From NCBI RefSeq assembly GCF_000016545.1, contig NC_009437.1:2382501-2446500 (forward strand): DNA of 64,000 bases, read 5' to 3'. The notes under the pieces are model-generated. The model was not told where the DNA came from and did no database searches. It saw nothing but the letters and a program-made list of their open reading frames with translations. The position numbers and the translations under genes are program-made. The DNA comes from Caldicellulosiruptor saccharolyticus DSM 8903 (GTDB lineage: Bacteria > Bacillota > Thermoanaerobacteria > Caldicellulosiruptorales > Caldicellulosiruptoraceae). How positions within the stretch are numbered: the stretch's first letter is position 1; every line of letters begins with the position of its first letter. Positions 36,608-45,218 of the stretch are shown here, in pieces.

Positions 36608-38218
36608 TTACTGAAGTTTTATTTTCTTTACTTTCTCTTCGAAAAAGATGTATAAAAAATCTCCATTTTCAATTTTATTATCTTCTATAAACCTTTCAAT
36701 GTCAAATCCGAATATGCAAGCCCTTGATCTTCTAATAATCTCTTTTGGTTCTCCGATATCTTGGTATTCTGGGCTGACTCTGTATATTGCTTGTTTAATT
36801 TTCTCTTTTTCCTCTTTCGACACTGCCAATTCCTCTGGCAAAAATTCTTCCGGAAACCTTCTTAGAATGTCAAATCTGAACAAGTTATCAAATACAGCCT
36901 TGTCAAAATCAAAATTCTCTTTTATGGCTATGTAAAGCTCTTTTATAAACTCCCTTGTGTTTAAATTGCTATTCACTTTGCTTGAGAGCTTTTCAAAAAA
37001 TTCAGAAGGAGAAATTTTTTGAAAGATGTATCTTAAAGTAAAATAGAGGTACTGCCTGTTGTAAACTTTGTCTATCAAATCTTCTATTTTTTTAAGCTCA
37101 TAAATCTCTTCAAAGCTAATAAAGCTATTTGAGATAACCTCATACGGCGGATCTTTGAAAAACTCATAATTGTATTTAGCTGCTTCTTCTCTTATCTTTG
37201 TTCCTTTTAACATCTTCAAAAATCCAAGTTGAACTTCGTCCGCAAAATACAATATAGTTTTATCAAGACTTCTTTTAAAACTCAAAAAATCTTCATATGG
37301 CAAGCCTGCTATCAAGTCAAGATGAACAATGGCCTTTTTGTTCTCCATAAGCTCTTTCAAGTTTTTATCAATTTTATCTATATCATAAAATCTATCAATT
37401 GCATCAAGAGTTTGTGGATTGAAACTCTGAAGACCTATTTCAAGTCTGAAGAGATTATCTTTTGAAGTATTTATTGCAGTGATAATGTCACTATCTAAAA
37501 GTGTTGGGTCTATTTCAAAGTGTATTTGGGTAGCTTGCGACTTTTGTTTACAAAACTCTATTATTTTTATTGCTCTTTCTTTGTTTGCGTTAAATGTCCT
37601 GTCAACAAACTTTATAAGTCTTACTTGTTTTTTAAAAAGATAGTCAAGCTCTTCGAACACCTTTTCAAGAGACGCAAATCTAACACTTTTTTCAATAGAA
37701 GAAAGACAATACGTACATCTAAAAGGGCAGCCTCTGCTGCTTTCATAATAATAGATTCTGCTTTGGTCTAACTTCTCGTCCTTGTACGCAAAAGGAAGTT
37801 TGTTCAAATCAAACGGCGGATACTCTTTTTGGGTATATTGCCTGCCAGCCGCAATATGGTCACATAAATCTAAAAAAGGGTACTCTCCCTCTCCTCTGAT
37901 TATTATGTCAACAAACTTCCACTCATCAAGGCTGTCAAAATACACTTCTGGCCCGCCAAGAATTATTTTTATGTCTTTCCTTGCCTTTTTTAATCCTTCA
38001 ACAAGTTTTTCGACATAGCTTCTGTTCCAGATATATGTTGAAATTGCAACATATTCAGGTTTCTTACTCAAAATCTCATAGAGCACATCATGCAAAGACT
38101 GATTGATATTAAACTCAACATATTCGCATGGATAGTTTTCTTTACAGAGCTGATAAAGGTATCTGACTGCTAAATTTGTATGAACATACTTTGAGTTTAT
38201 TGCAACAAGCAGGATCAT
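36608..38218 (-). CDS. B12-binding-domain radical SAM protein (DUF4080 type)
   Basis: 536 residues. The N-terminal cobalamin-binding-like domain (about 1-130) has AINSKYVHTNLAVRYLY and ILGGPEVYFDS. The radical SAM domain has SSRGCPFRCTYCLSS with CxxxCxxC near residue 163. The C-terminal 180 residues match what is annotated as DUF4080. Members may transfer methyl groups, but substrates are unknown. The start ATG gives MILLVAINSKYVHT, usual for the family. Confidence 0.85.
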   Translation of the reverse strand: MILLVAINSKYVHTNLAVRYLYQLCKENYPCEYVEFNINQSLHDVLYEILSKKPEYVAISTYIWNRSYVEKLVEGLKKARKDIKIILGGPEVYFDSLDEWKFVDIIIRGEGEYPFLDLCDHIAAGRQYTQKEYPPFDLNKLPFAYKDEKLDQSRIYYYESSRGCPFRCTYCLSSIEKSVRFASLEKVFEELDYLFKKQVRLIKFVDRTFNANKERAIKIIEFCKQKSQATQIHFEIDPTLLDSDIITAINTSKDNLFRLEIGLQSFNPQTLDAIDRFYDIDKIDKNLKELMENKKAIVHLDLIAGLPYEDFLSFKRSLDKTILYFADEVQLGFLKMLKGTKIREEAAKYNYEFFKDPPYEVISNSFISFEEIYELKKIEDLIDKVYNRQYLYFTLRYIFQKISPSEFFEKLSSKVNSNLNTREFIKELYIAIKENFDFDKAVFDNLFRFDILRRFPEEFLPEELAVSKEEKEKIKQAIYRVSPEYQDIGEPKEIIRRSRACIFGFDIERFIEDNKIENGDFLYIFFEEKVKKIKLQ

Positions 38219-38303
38219 AGCGATTTTCCTTTCTGAATAATAATTAATTATTGTCTCATTATTATATCACAGTTTTTATTTCAAAAGAGCTAAAAAACAA
38301 AAA

Positions 38304-38321
38304 GGCAGGGTTTTTCCTGCC
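38304..38321 (-). terminator. Terminator after the DsrE-like gene
   Basis: GGCAGG (38304-38309), 6-nt loop, CCTGCC (38316-38321). On the minus strand it is followed by TTTTTG, about 25 bp beyond the DsrE-like stop. Confidence 0.7.
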
Positions 38322-38345
38322 TCTATTAGTTAAGATTCCCCTAAC

Positions 38346-38822
38346 TTAGATAAACAGATTCACACCTGCTTCGCTTGCCTCACCAAGATATGTGGCAACA
38401 CCACCAATTTCAACACCATCAATTAACTCTTCTTTTTTTATCCCCATAACATCCATTGACATTGAACATGCAACCATCTTTATACCAAGCTCTTGCGCTT
38501 GTTTTATCATCTCAGGTAACATCATCACGTTTTTCTTTTTCATCATATATTTCATAAGCTTTGGACCAATCCCTAAAAAGTTCATCTTTGAAAGTGGAAG
38601 CTTTTCAACCCCTTTTGGCATCATAGCACCAAACATTTTTTCTAAAAATGATTTTCCCTGTGCTTTCTTTTTAGCATCTCTTAGAACATTCAAACCCCAG
38701 AATGTAAAAAACATTGTCACTTCATCGCCCATCGCAGCAGCACCAGTTGCAATTACAAATGCAGCCATCACCTTGTCCATGTCATTGCTAAAGACAATAA
38801 TGGTCTTCTTATCCTCTCTCAT
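38346..38822 (-). CDS. DsrE/DsrF/DrsH-like sulfur-relay protein
   Basis: 158 residues from the ATG at 38822 (an in-frame GTG nine bases upstream is less well placed). KTIIVFSNDMDKVMAAFVIATGAA and EVTMFFTFWGLNVLRD are typical of the membrane-associated DsrE/DrsH-like group. The conserved cysteine in MVACSMSMDVMGI near residue 120 could carry a persulfide. It follows the TusA gene by 12 bp, a common partnership in sulfur transfer. Confidence 0.82.
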   Translation of the reverse strand: MREDKKTIIVFSNDMDKVMAAFVIATGAAAMGDEVTMFFTFWGLNVLRDAKKKAQGKSFLEKMFGAMMPKGVEKLPLSKMNFLGIGPKLMKYMMKKKNVMMLPEMIKQAQELGIKMVACSMSMDVMGIKKEELIDGVEIGGVATYLGEASEAGVNLFI

Positions 38823-38834
38823 ACAAATCACCCT

Positions 38835-39065
38835 TTAAGCTTTCTTTATCTTAGCTTTTATAACATCATTTACTTCTTCTAAAGACAAAAGTTCATTTTT
38901 TGTCTTTTTACACCAGCTCTCCACATCTCTTTTGAATGCTGGATCTGTCACCTCAATTGTGACTATGTCACCACTTTGAGCTTCTTTCATCTGCTTAAAA
39001 AGTTGAGTAATAGGCCCCGGACACTGAAGACCCTTTGCATCAATAAAATATTCTGCCACAATCAC
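38835..39065 (-). CDS. TusA-family sulfur carrier protein
   Basis: 76 residues. AKGLQCPGPITQLFKQM contains the CPxP motif (cysteine about residue 14) that carries a persulfide. The C-terminal part IEVTDPAFKRDVESWCKKTKN is usual. It is probably cotranscribed with the DsrE-like gene as a sulfur-relay pair. A sequence GTTACCCCT at 39102-39110 upstream repeats the half-site found in the CsoR-type operator at 39774-39792. Confidence 0.88.
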   Translation of the reverse strand: MIVAEYFIDAKGLQCPGPITQLFKQMKEAQSGDIVTIEVTDPAFKRDVESWCKKTKNELLSLEEVNDVIKAKIKKA

Positions 39066-39101
39066 ACACCTCCAAAAACTTTATTTTTAACTTTTTATAT
39101 T

Positions 39102-39120
39102 GTTACCCCTTGGCAATAGG
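39102..39120. promoter_or_regulatory. Possible CsoR-family half-site upstream of tusA
   Basis: Read on the minus strand AGGGGTAAC (39102-39110), matching AGGGGTTAC in the operator at 39774-39792 at eight of nine positions. The second arm is poor. It would place the TusA-DsrE pair under the same regulator. The rest of 39121-39253 shows only a weak hairpin (GAGTGTC/ACTC region near 39225-39250) and no gene. Confidence 0.35.
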
Positions 39121-39253
39121 ATTTATTTAACAAAAGCACACAATAAAATTCTTTACAAAACACTTTGTTAAAATAATAACACTTTTACACAAAATACAAT
39201 GTCTCAAATGAGTTTAAAAAAAGAAAGACACTCTTGACTTTTTAGGAGTTTTT

Positions 39254-39511
39254 TTACCCCAAAAACTTCATCATTATATTTAAAATCCTTTGGATATCAT
39301 CTTTGTTTCCTACGCTTGACAAGCACTCTGCAGCATGACTTTCGATTATAAAATAACCAACTTTTTCTATTGCGTTTTTTACTGCAGCTATTTGAAGCAT
39401 AATCTCTTCGCATTCTTTTTCCTCTTCCACCATTTTAATAATACCATCAATGTGACCTTTAATATTTTTTAGTCTACTTAGAATCTCTTCTTTTCTCTCC
39501 TTGTCAGGCAT
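39254..39511 (-). CDS. CsoR-family metal-sensitive repressor
   Basis: 85 residues from the ATG at 39511; an in-frame GTG at 39520 abuts the ferredoxin stop. The all-helical fold starts RLKNIKGHIDGIIKMVEE. The ligand triad can be read as Cys in EKECEE, then 25 residues later His and four later Cys in IESHAAECL, the Cu(I) set of CsoR (Cys36-His61-Cys65 type). The persulfide sensor CstR has a similar Cys pair without the His. A palindromic CsoR-type operator precedes the upstream ferredoxin gene, so the operon is probably autoregulated. Confidence 0.85.
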   Translation of the reverse strand: MPDKERKEEILSRLKNIKGHIDGIIKMVEEEKECEEIMLQIAAVKNAIEKVGYFIIESHAAECLSSVGNKDDIQRILNIMMKFLG

Positions 39512-39520
39512 TTCAAACAC

Positions 39521-39724
39521 CTACTCTTCAACAATTTCAATTGCACCTTGAGGACAATACCTTGTACAACCCCCACATCCTGTACACTTTTCTTTGTCTA
39601 TTTCAATCTCAACATCAAAAAAACCGCGCACTTTTCTCTTTATTGCTCCAAACTTGCACGAACGTGAAGCTGGGCAAAATGGTGACCTATCACATAGATT
39701 TTTGTTAAGTACTGCCTTTTTCAT
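39521..39724 (-). CDS. Small 4Fe-4S ferredoxin-like protein
   Basis: 67 residues. The C-terminal half has CTGCGGCTRYCP with a following GAIEI, a complete [4Fe-4S] site. The N-terminal half has cysteines in NLCDRSPFCPASRSCKFGAI (C11, C17, C23), lacking the usual CxxCxxC spacing, so a second cluster is uncertain. It is the first gene after a well-formed promoter with a CsoR-type operator, and it directly abuts the regulator gene. Confidence 0.8.
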   Translation of the reverse strand: MKKAVLNKNLCDRSPFCPASRSCKFGAIKRKVRGFFDVEIEIDKEKCTGCGGCTRYCPQGAIEIVEE

Positions 39725-39773
39725 TTTCTACCTTTTTCTCCTCTCCCAAAATGTTTTGCAACCTCTTTTTGTA

Positions 39774-39792
39774 ACCCCTATACCATGGGGGT
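39774..39792. promoter_or_regulatory. CsoR/CstR-type operator
   Basis: ACCCC-TATACCATG-GGGGT, an inverted repeat of the C-run/G-run kind bound by CsoR-family repressors. It lies about 15-30 bases downstream of the predicted transcription start of the ferredoxin-csoR operon, a position where binding would block transcription. Confidence 0.65.
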
Positions 39793-39812
39793 GTATTTTA
39801 ATTTTTAAGTTT

Positions 39813-39841
39813 ATTATAACTCAAAAATGCAATATAATCAA
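39813..39841 (-). promoter_or_regulatory. Promoter of the ferredoxin-csoR operon
   Basis: Minus strand TTGATT (39836-39841), 17-bp spacer, TATAAT (39813-39818). Confidence 0.7.
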
Positions 39842-39945
39842 TCCCCAAAAGGAAAGTTTGAAAACCTTTTTCTTAGGGTATAACATCTTTTGATAAAATA
39901 TGTTATAATTAAATAGTAACAAATTTATACACGGGAGGTTTTATA

Positions 39946-41058
39946 ATGAAAAAGCTATGTAAGATGTATCTGGTTTTTTTTATTGTCTTTTTGCTCATTT
40001 TCAACGTGGCATTTGCTCAGTCAATTAAAGTAACTCCAAAAGTAATTAATGGCAAAATGTATGTGGATTTGGATTCTTTGAAAGATTTTTTCGGTTTTGA
40101 TTATGTAAAATCCCAAGATGGAGTGACCATTCAAAAAAAGGACTTATCTATAAGCGAAGTAATTGATAAAGTTAACAAATCTGTTGTAGCAATAATTGGT
40201 GACAGCAAAAAGATAAAAGCAGATGACTTTTACTACAGCAAGATACCTGCAGGGCTTACGCACGGGTCTGGTGTTGTCATTGACAAAAACGGTTTAATCC
40301 TCACAAACAACCATGTTGTAGAAGACATGAAACAACCTTATGTGATTTTTTATGATGCTAAAGCATATAAAGCAACAGTATTGTATAGAAATAAAGACAT
40401 AGATTTGGCTCTTTTGAAAGTAAATCGTACCAATATAAATCCAATCGAAATCGAAGACCCCAAAAATATAAAAGTGGGACAAGAAGTATTAGCAATTGGA
40501 ACTCCACTTTTTTTGGGTTGGCAGAACAGTGTAACAAAAGGAATAATCAGTGGATTAAACAGACCAGTAGATGAAACTTATACATTTTTGCAAACAGATG
40601 CAGCTATAAACCCTGGAAATAGTGGAGGTCCTCTTGTAAATATGCAAGGGAAGTTGGTTGGCATAAATACCTTAGGTATTGAATATTTTCAGGGAATTAA
40701 TTTTGCAATTCCTGCTGAAAATATTCTCTATTTTTTGAACCACTATAAAAAATTTGGTAAAATAAAAAGATGTTATTTAGGACTTGAATTTGAAGACAGC
40801 TGGCTTTCTATTGTTGGTTTGCCATCTACTCTTGGATTGAAAATAATTGATGTGAAAGAAGATAGTCCTTTAAAAGGATTTATTCAAGAAAATGATATAC
40901 TTGTGTCAATTGACAATTATCCTGTCAATTCAATTGCAGAGTATAATCAAACCCTTATGAAATATCTTCCAGGTGATAAGGTAAAGATTAATATCAAGAG
41001 AAACGGAAAGGTAATTGAAAAAGAAGTAGTGCTAAAAGAGTATCCAGAAAATAAATAA
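39946..41058 (+). CDS. Secreted HtrA/DegP-like serine protease
   Basis: 370 residues. A signal peptide (about 1-25, ending AFAQ) precedes a short domain resembling the copper amine oxidase N-terminal module (VTPKVINGKMYVDLDSLKDF). The trypsin-like domain has the triad His in LTNNHVVED, Asp in DIDLALLKV and Ser in NPGNSGGPL. A PDZ domain (about 275-365) follows, with GLKIIDVKEDSPLKGF. It would act outside the membrane in protein quality control. The gene for another secreted protein follows by 23 bp. Confidence 0.9.
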   Translation: MKKLCKMYLVFFIVFLLIFNVAFAQSIKVTPKVINGKMYVDLDSLKDFFGFDYVKSQDGVTIQKKDLSISEVIDKVNKSVVAIIGDSKKIKADDFYYSKIPAGLTHGSGVVIDKNGLILTNNHVVEDMKQPYVIFYDAKAYKATVLYRNKDIDLALLKVNRTNINPIEIEDPKNIKVGQEVLAIGTPLFLGWQNSVTKGIISGLNRPVDETYTFLQTDAAINPGNSGGPLVNMQGKLVGINTLGIEYFQGINFAIPAENILYFLNHYKKFGKIKRCYLGLEFEDSWLSIVGLPSTLGLKIIDVKEDSPLKGFIQENDILVSIDNYPVNSIAEYNQTLMKYLPGDKVKINIKRNGKVIEKEVVLKEYPENK

Positions 41059-41081
41059 AAACATAGAAAGGATGATATTTG

Positions 41082-42956
41082 ATGGTAAAGAAATTAAAAA
41101 GATTTTTAATAGCTTCCCTACTTGTCACTTTTCTGATCTCTTTGGTTGCTCCTTTTAGTTTTGCTCAGGATGATGATGGAGTTATTGACTTTTACACAGT
41201 TTTTTCAAAAGATGATGTCAACAAAAATAGAGTTGGAAATAGCATTTACAACTGGTCAATATACATGCCCCAAGATGCTTATATTAACAAAGACCCAAAA
41301 GGAAGTTATTTTTCAATGTCTAGCAGTAGCTATAAAGCAAATATAAGTGTTGAAGCAATTCTAAACAAAGAAGGCTTTTCTTCCTTAGATGAAATTTTGT
41401 TGTACGGCTCAGACATTATAAATAATTATGGCTCGGTTTCTAAAATATATTCGTTGAAAAAAGGTAAAGATAAAAATGGGCAAGAGTACATTGAAATCAC
41501 AAGTGTCTATACAGATTCTTTTTACGTTTTTGTAGATGAAGAAGAAAGTTCTGGCACCTTTAATTTTACACGTATTTATCTTAGCAAAAACAAGAAGTAT
41601 AACTACATTTATAGACTCACAATCAGCATGGACTTAAACTTTTATACCGAGCATAAAAATCTTCTGTATAAAATAGCTGATTCATTTGAACTTCAGTTTG
41701 ATTCAAAAAACCCTAATATAAAGGATTTAGCAGACAACGTAACAAGCTGGAGAGTTCATAAAAATACAAGTTATGGCTGGCAGATTGACCTGCCACCTTA
41801 TTGGAAATCAACTGACATTTATAACCTTGAATATAACTCATCAACCCAGTCTTTTGCCCCACTTTATACAGATGAAGAAATGGGGTTAAATACTCAAAAA
41901 CAGCAAGATGTAGTTACAACGCCACCACAAGGTGAGCAGCAAGAGTATGACGAATATCTCTCTGTCAGTTTTGTTGCTAATTCAAATGTAAGTTTTGACA
42001 AGTGGGTTGAACTTGAGATGAAAAACGTTGAGCTTTATAACAAATCTCTTTGCAAGATAATTTCTTCTAAAACTTTAAATATAAATGGTGCAAAAGCCAA
42101 ACTCTTTGAGCTCAATATAAGAAAGAGCCTCCAGAAAAATTTCGTTGAAAAAAGAATGTATGTGGACTTCAATAACAACAAATATTTTGTAAAGCTTTAT
42201 GTCAAAGAGGACAAATATAACAAAGACAAACAAAAATATGATAGGATTATAAACTCATTCAAACCAATACCAGCAAAAAGCAAATACCTTGATTCTATAC
42301 TTTGGACGGGTGATTTAAAACCACAAAGCACTTCTAAAACTGTAAAGCTCAGCAAAGCACCATTTGAAATGAATATATCTAAAGATTATAAAACAAATAT
42401 TCCATACTATTATTACAGTTATTACACTCAAGTAATAAATGCAACTGCTCTTCCAATTTCTCAGGGAATATCAGATGTCGAAACAATCACACTTTACAAT
42501 ACACCATATTCAACTTTAACAATAAACGGTGGCATTAATCTCGATCCAGCTGAGAAAATTATAAAAAATGCTATGCAAGCTTGGGTTGAAAGCAATGAAT
42601 ATAAAAGTAAAACAGTTGATATGAGCCTTCAAAAGTACTCAACTGGTGAACTTACAATTTACAAGTTCACTTATGTATACAACCTAAGCAAACTACCAAA
42701 CTTAGCAAAAGGAAATCCTAATCGAGACTTTAACTTCTTAAGTCTTCAAAACAGGGTAATATACATGATAAAGTACAAGCAGTACTACTATACTATTGAT
42801 TTATCTGTGCCTGTTCTTTATTGGAATAATATTACTTTAGACAATTTTGTAAAGTCGATAAATACAATCAAGATTGACAAAGTAAACTTCTCTAAACTGA
42901 ATATGAAATTTGTCAATGAAGATTTAGAAAAGTTTAAGAAAAAAAACAATGAATAA
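41082..42956 (+). CDS. Secreted protein with three PsbP-like repeats, function unknown
   Basis: About 624 residues from the ATG at 41082. A signal peptide (VTFLISLVAPFSFAQ) is clear. Three segments of about 180-200 residues can be compared: NWSIYMPQDAYINKD, YGWQIDLPPYWKSTD and APFEMNISKDYKTNI each open a beta-rich block that ends with a motif like Y.DKIINSFK. This pattern resembles PsbP/DUF1795-like folds, but I do not recognise a specific family. It is probably cotranscribed with the HtrA-like protease and may be its substrate or partner. Confidence 0.65.
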   Translation: MVKKLKRFLIASLLVTFLISLVAPFSFAQDDDGVIDFYTVFSKDDVNKNRVGNSIYNWSIYMPQDAYINKDPKGSYFSMSSSSYKANISVEAILNKEGFSSLDEILLYGSDIINNYGSVSKIYSLKKGKDKNGQEYIEITSVYTDSFYVFVDEEESSGTFNFTRIYLSKNKKYNYIYRLTISMDLNFYTEHKNLLYKIADSFELQFDSKNPNIKDLADNVTSWRVHKNTSYGWQIDLPPYWKSTDIYNLEYNSSTQSFAPLYTDEEMGLNTQKQQDVVTTPPQGEQQEYDEYLSVSFVANSNVSFDKWVELEMKNVELYNKSLCKIISSKTLNINGAKAKLFELNIRKSLQKNFVEKRMYVDFNNNKYFVKLYVKEDKYNKDKQKYDRIINSFKPIPAKSKYLDSILWTGDLKPQSTSKTVKLSKAPFEMNISKDYKTNIPYYYYSYYTQVINATALPISQGISDVETITLYNTPYSTLTINGGINLDPAEKIIKNAMQAWVESNEYKSKTVDMSLQKYSTGELTIYKFTYVYNLSKLPNLAKGNPNRDFNFLSLQNRVIYMIKYKQYYYTIDLSVPVLYWNNITLDNFVKSINTIKIDKVNFSKLNMKFVNEDLEKFKKKNNE

Positions 42957-42962
42957 AAATTT

Positions 42963-43002
42963 AAAAGGGCTGCACGGCATTTAAAAAAGCAGCAGCCCTT
43001 TT
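42963..43002. terminator. Bidirectional terminator between the secreted-protein gene and the coiled-coil gene
   Basis: AAAAGGGCTGC (42963-42973) pairs with GCAGCCCTTTT (42992-43002), 18-nt loop, with T- and A-rich flanks. Confidence 0.75.
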
Positions 43003-43035
43003 AACTTTCTTATCTCACTATGTACACTCTTGTTC

Positions 43036-43632
43036 TTACTGATTTTGGGCAAGCTTTAAGGTTCTTATTTCAACTTCTTGGTCCTTTAACCAATCCTTTA
43101 TTGCCTCTTGCTCTTTGGTGACTTTTTCAAATTTCTTATTTGTTTCATCTTTGAATATTAAAACCTCCGTCCTAAACTCTGTTAAGAATGCAACCTGGTC
43201 ATATACTGCATTCATTCTTCTGTTAAGCTCTTTCACATTATCTTTGAGTTCTCCTACTTCATTTTCTAATCTTGTGACCCTCATTTCAAGATTATCTAAT
43301 CTTTGCTCTACTCTATCCAATCTTTGCTCTACCATATCAAGTCTTTGTTCCACTCTATCCAGCTTTTGCTCTAAGCTATCTAATCTCTTTTCTAACTGGT
43401 CAAATCGTTTTTCCATGGTATCAAGTCGTTTTTCCACACTATCAAGTCGTTTTTCCACACTATCAAGTCGTTTTTCCACGCTATCAAGTCGTTTTTCCAT
43501 GCTATCTATCCGTTTCCCCATACCTTCGAGTTGCTTTTCAATATTTTCAAGTCTTTTCCCCACGTTTTCAAACGAGGCATTTAAACTCTGTAAAGAAGAT
43601 ACTACAAGTTCTAAAACATTGTTATCACTCAT
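43036..43632 (-). CDS. Long coiled-coil protein with heptad repeats
   Basis: 198 residues almost entirely heptad-like. Residues about 35-120 repeat the unit (M/V)EKRLDS every seven residues. No membrane segment or enzymatic motif is seen. The DNA holds four near-identical 21-bp repeats in this region. Such proteins are often annotated as hypothetical or structural. The opposite strand has an ORF through the same repeats, rejected as a shadow. Function unknown. Confidence 0.65.
   Translation of the reverse strand: MSDNNVLELVVSSLQSLNASFENVGKRLENIEKQLEGMGKRIDSMEKRLDSVEKRLDSVEKRLDSVEKRLDTMEKRFDQLEKRLDSLEQKLDRVEQRLDMVEQRLDRVEQRLDNLEMRVTRLENEVGELKDNVKELNRRMNAVYDQVAFLTEFRTEVLIFKDETNKKFEKVTKEQEAIKDWLKDQEVEIRTLKLAQNQ
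43419..43502. repeat. Four tandem 21-bp repeats inside the coiled-coil gene
   Basis: Four copies of about TATCAAGTCGTTTTTCCAC plus two bases, each adding one heptad (VEKRLDS) to the protein. Near-identical copies suggest recent expansion. Confidence 0.9.
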
Positions 43633-43680
43633 CTTTGTTCTGCACTCCTTATAAATTGTGGAACTTTTTTCTTAATTTTA

Positions 43681-44793
43681 TCATACTTGAATATAAAAAT
43701 AAAGATAAGTTTTAATCTTCCCATTGTAGAGTTTCCTATTTTTGTCTGCCTTCTTGCCAAACGCCTTTTCAAACTTATCATAGCCAGATAAAATAAAAAA
43801 TCTCCAGCCACTAAAATCTCTTAGACATTTTCCAAAATCCCTATAAAGATTAAAAATGTCACTATTATCTATCCTCTCTCCATAAGGTGGATTTGTAATA
43901 ATTATGCCTTTGTCCGAAGATTTTTTGATTTTTCTGCCATCTGCTTTAAAGAATCTTATATCCTTTTCAACCCCTGCAGCTTTTGCATTAGTCTTTGCAA
44001 TATAAATCATCTTTTCATCTATGTCAGAAGCTAAAATATTAAATTTACTGTTATAATCAATTTTTCCAATAACCTCAAGTCTTGCCTTGTTCCATAAATC
44101 TTGAGACACAAAACCATTTTGCTCAGCTAAGAATGTCCTATTCAAACCAGGTGCAATATTTTTAGCAATCATAGCTGCCTCAATAGGAATTGTTCCCGAA
44201 CCACAAAAGGGATCCCATAAAACCTCCTGTTGAGGTCTCCACCTGCTCAAAATTACCAATGTCGCTGCTATATTTTCTTTTAAAGGCGCAAGTGACTGAA
44301 GTTTTCTGTATCCTCTTTTGTGAAGAGATTCACCTGTTGTATCAAAAAGTACATATGCTGTATCATTCAAAAGAGCAATTTCAATCTTATAGAGATTCCC
44401 TGTCTCCTCAAACCATGATACACTGTACTTTTTCTTTAACTTTTCAATTATAGCCTTCTTTGTTATAGACTGACAGCTGCTTATACTAAAAAGCTTGGAC
44501 TTTTCAGACCTGCCTGTTATAAGGATATTAGCATCCTTGGGAAGAATTTCTTGCCACTCAAAATCATAAATGCCACTAAAAAGCTCATCAAACGTCTCTG
44601 CTTTAAATTTTTTAAGTATGGCAAAAACCCTATTTGCAGTCCTAAGATTTATATTAAGCCTTGGAATATCCTCTATATCTCCTTGAACAAATATCCTTCC
44701 ATTTTCAACTTTTAAATCTTTATATCCTAATCTTACCAATTCCTCTTTTGTTACAGATTCAACACCAAAGGCAGTCGCTATAAAAAGCTCCAT
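43681..44793 (-). CDS. THUMP-domain class I RNA methyltransferase (RlmL/Trm14-like)
   Basis: About 370 residues. An N-terminal THUMP-type RNA-binding part (about 1-155) precedes a Rossmann-fold methyltransferase with DPFCGSGTIPIEAA near residue 195 and the catalytic TNPPYGERI near 304. By family it makes N2-methylguanosine in 23S rRNA (as the RlmL half of RlmKL) or in tRNA. The ATG at 44793 shares one base with the stop of the preceding TrpR-like gene (TGATG). Confidence 0.87.
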   Translation of the reverse strand: MELFIATAFGVESVTKEELVRLGYKDLKVENGRIFVQGDIEDIPRLNINLRTANRVFAILKKFKAETFDELFSGIYDFEWQEILPKDANILITGRSEKSKLFSISSCQSITKKAIIEKLKKKYSVSWFEETGNLYKIEIALLNDTAYVLFDTTGESLHKRGYRKLQSLAPLKENIAATLVILSRWRPQQEVLWDPFCGSGTIPIEAAMIAKNIAPGLNRTFLAEQNGFVSQDLWNKARLEVIGKIDYNSKFNILASDIDEKMIYIAKTNAKAAGVEKDIRFFKADGRKIKKSSDKGIIITNPPYGERIDNSDIFNLYRDFGKCLRDFSGWRFFILSGYDKFEKAFGKKADKNRKLYNGKIKTYLYFYIQV

Positions 44794-45104
44794 CACTTTT
44801 GCTCATCCAATCTTGTTTTTTCTTTTATTCTTTCTAATACAGTTCTATATCCATCTGCTCCATAATTTAAACATCTATTTACTCTGCTTATTGTAGCAGG
44901 AGAAGCCCCTGTTTTTTGGGTTATCTCACTGTACTTAGCACCTTCAAATAAAAGCTTTGCAACTTCAAATCGTTGCGAAAGTTCCTGAATCTCTTTTACA
45001 GTACACAAATCTTCAAAAAAGTTATAACATTCTTCTATTGTCTTAAGTTCCAGTATGGCTTCAAAAAGATGGTCGGTCATCTCGTTTTTCAGTTTTTGAT
45101 TCAT
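44793..45104 (-). CDS. YerC/YecD-type TrpR-related protein
   Basis: 103 residues from the ATG at 45104 (GTG at 45116 overlaps the ribosome binding site AGAGGTG). LCTVKEIQELSQRFEVAKLL and YSEITQKTGASPATISRVNRCL form the TrpR-like HTH. The family is widespread in Firmicutes and thought to be a transcriptional regulator; targets are unknown. The context with an RNA methyltransferase gives no clue. Confidence 0.85.
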   Translation of the reverse strand: MNQKLKNEMTDHLFEAILELKTIEECYNFFEDLCTVKEIQELSQRFEVAKLLFEGAKYSEITQKTGASPATISRVNRCLNYGADGYRTVLERIKEKTRLDEQK

Positions 45105-45191
45105 ACCCTTTTGCACCTCTTCGAGGTTATTCTCTTTAAAATTATATCACTTTAAACAGCTGAAGTAAACTTTGTTTGACACCAGCATAAA

Positions 45192-45218
45192 AAAAGTGAG
45201 GATTTATTCCTCACTTTT
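45192..45218 (-). terminator. Terminator after the ytxC-like gene
   Basis: AAAAGTGAGGA (45192-45202), 5-nt loop, TCCTCACTTTT (45208-45218), followed on the minus strand by TTT. It overlaps the end of the ytxC-like gene. Confidence 0.7.

Noticed and set aside
43419..43502. Short regular repeats considered as a CRISPR array
   Set aside because: There are no spacers; units are contiguous, 21 bp and in frame with a coding sequence.
43115..43654. 179-codon ORF opposite the coiled-coil gene
   Set aside because: It is a mirror of the 21-bp repeats, Ser/Phe/Leu-rich, with no ribosome binding site. The minus-strand reading gives a proper heptad pattern.
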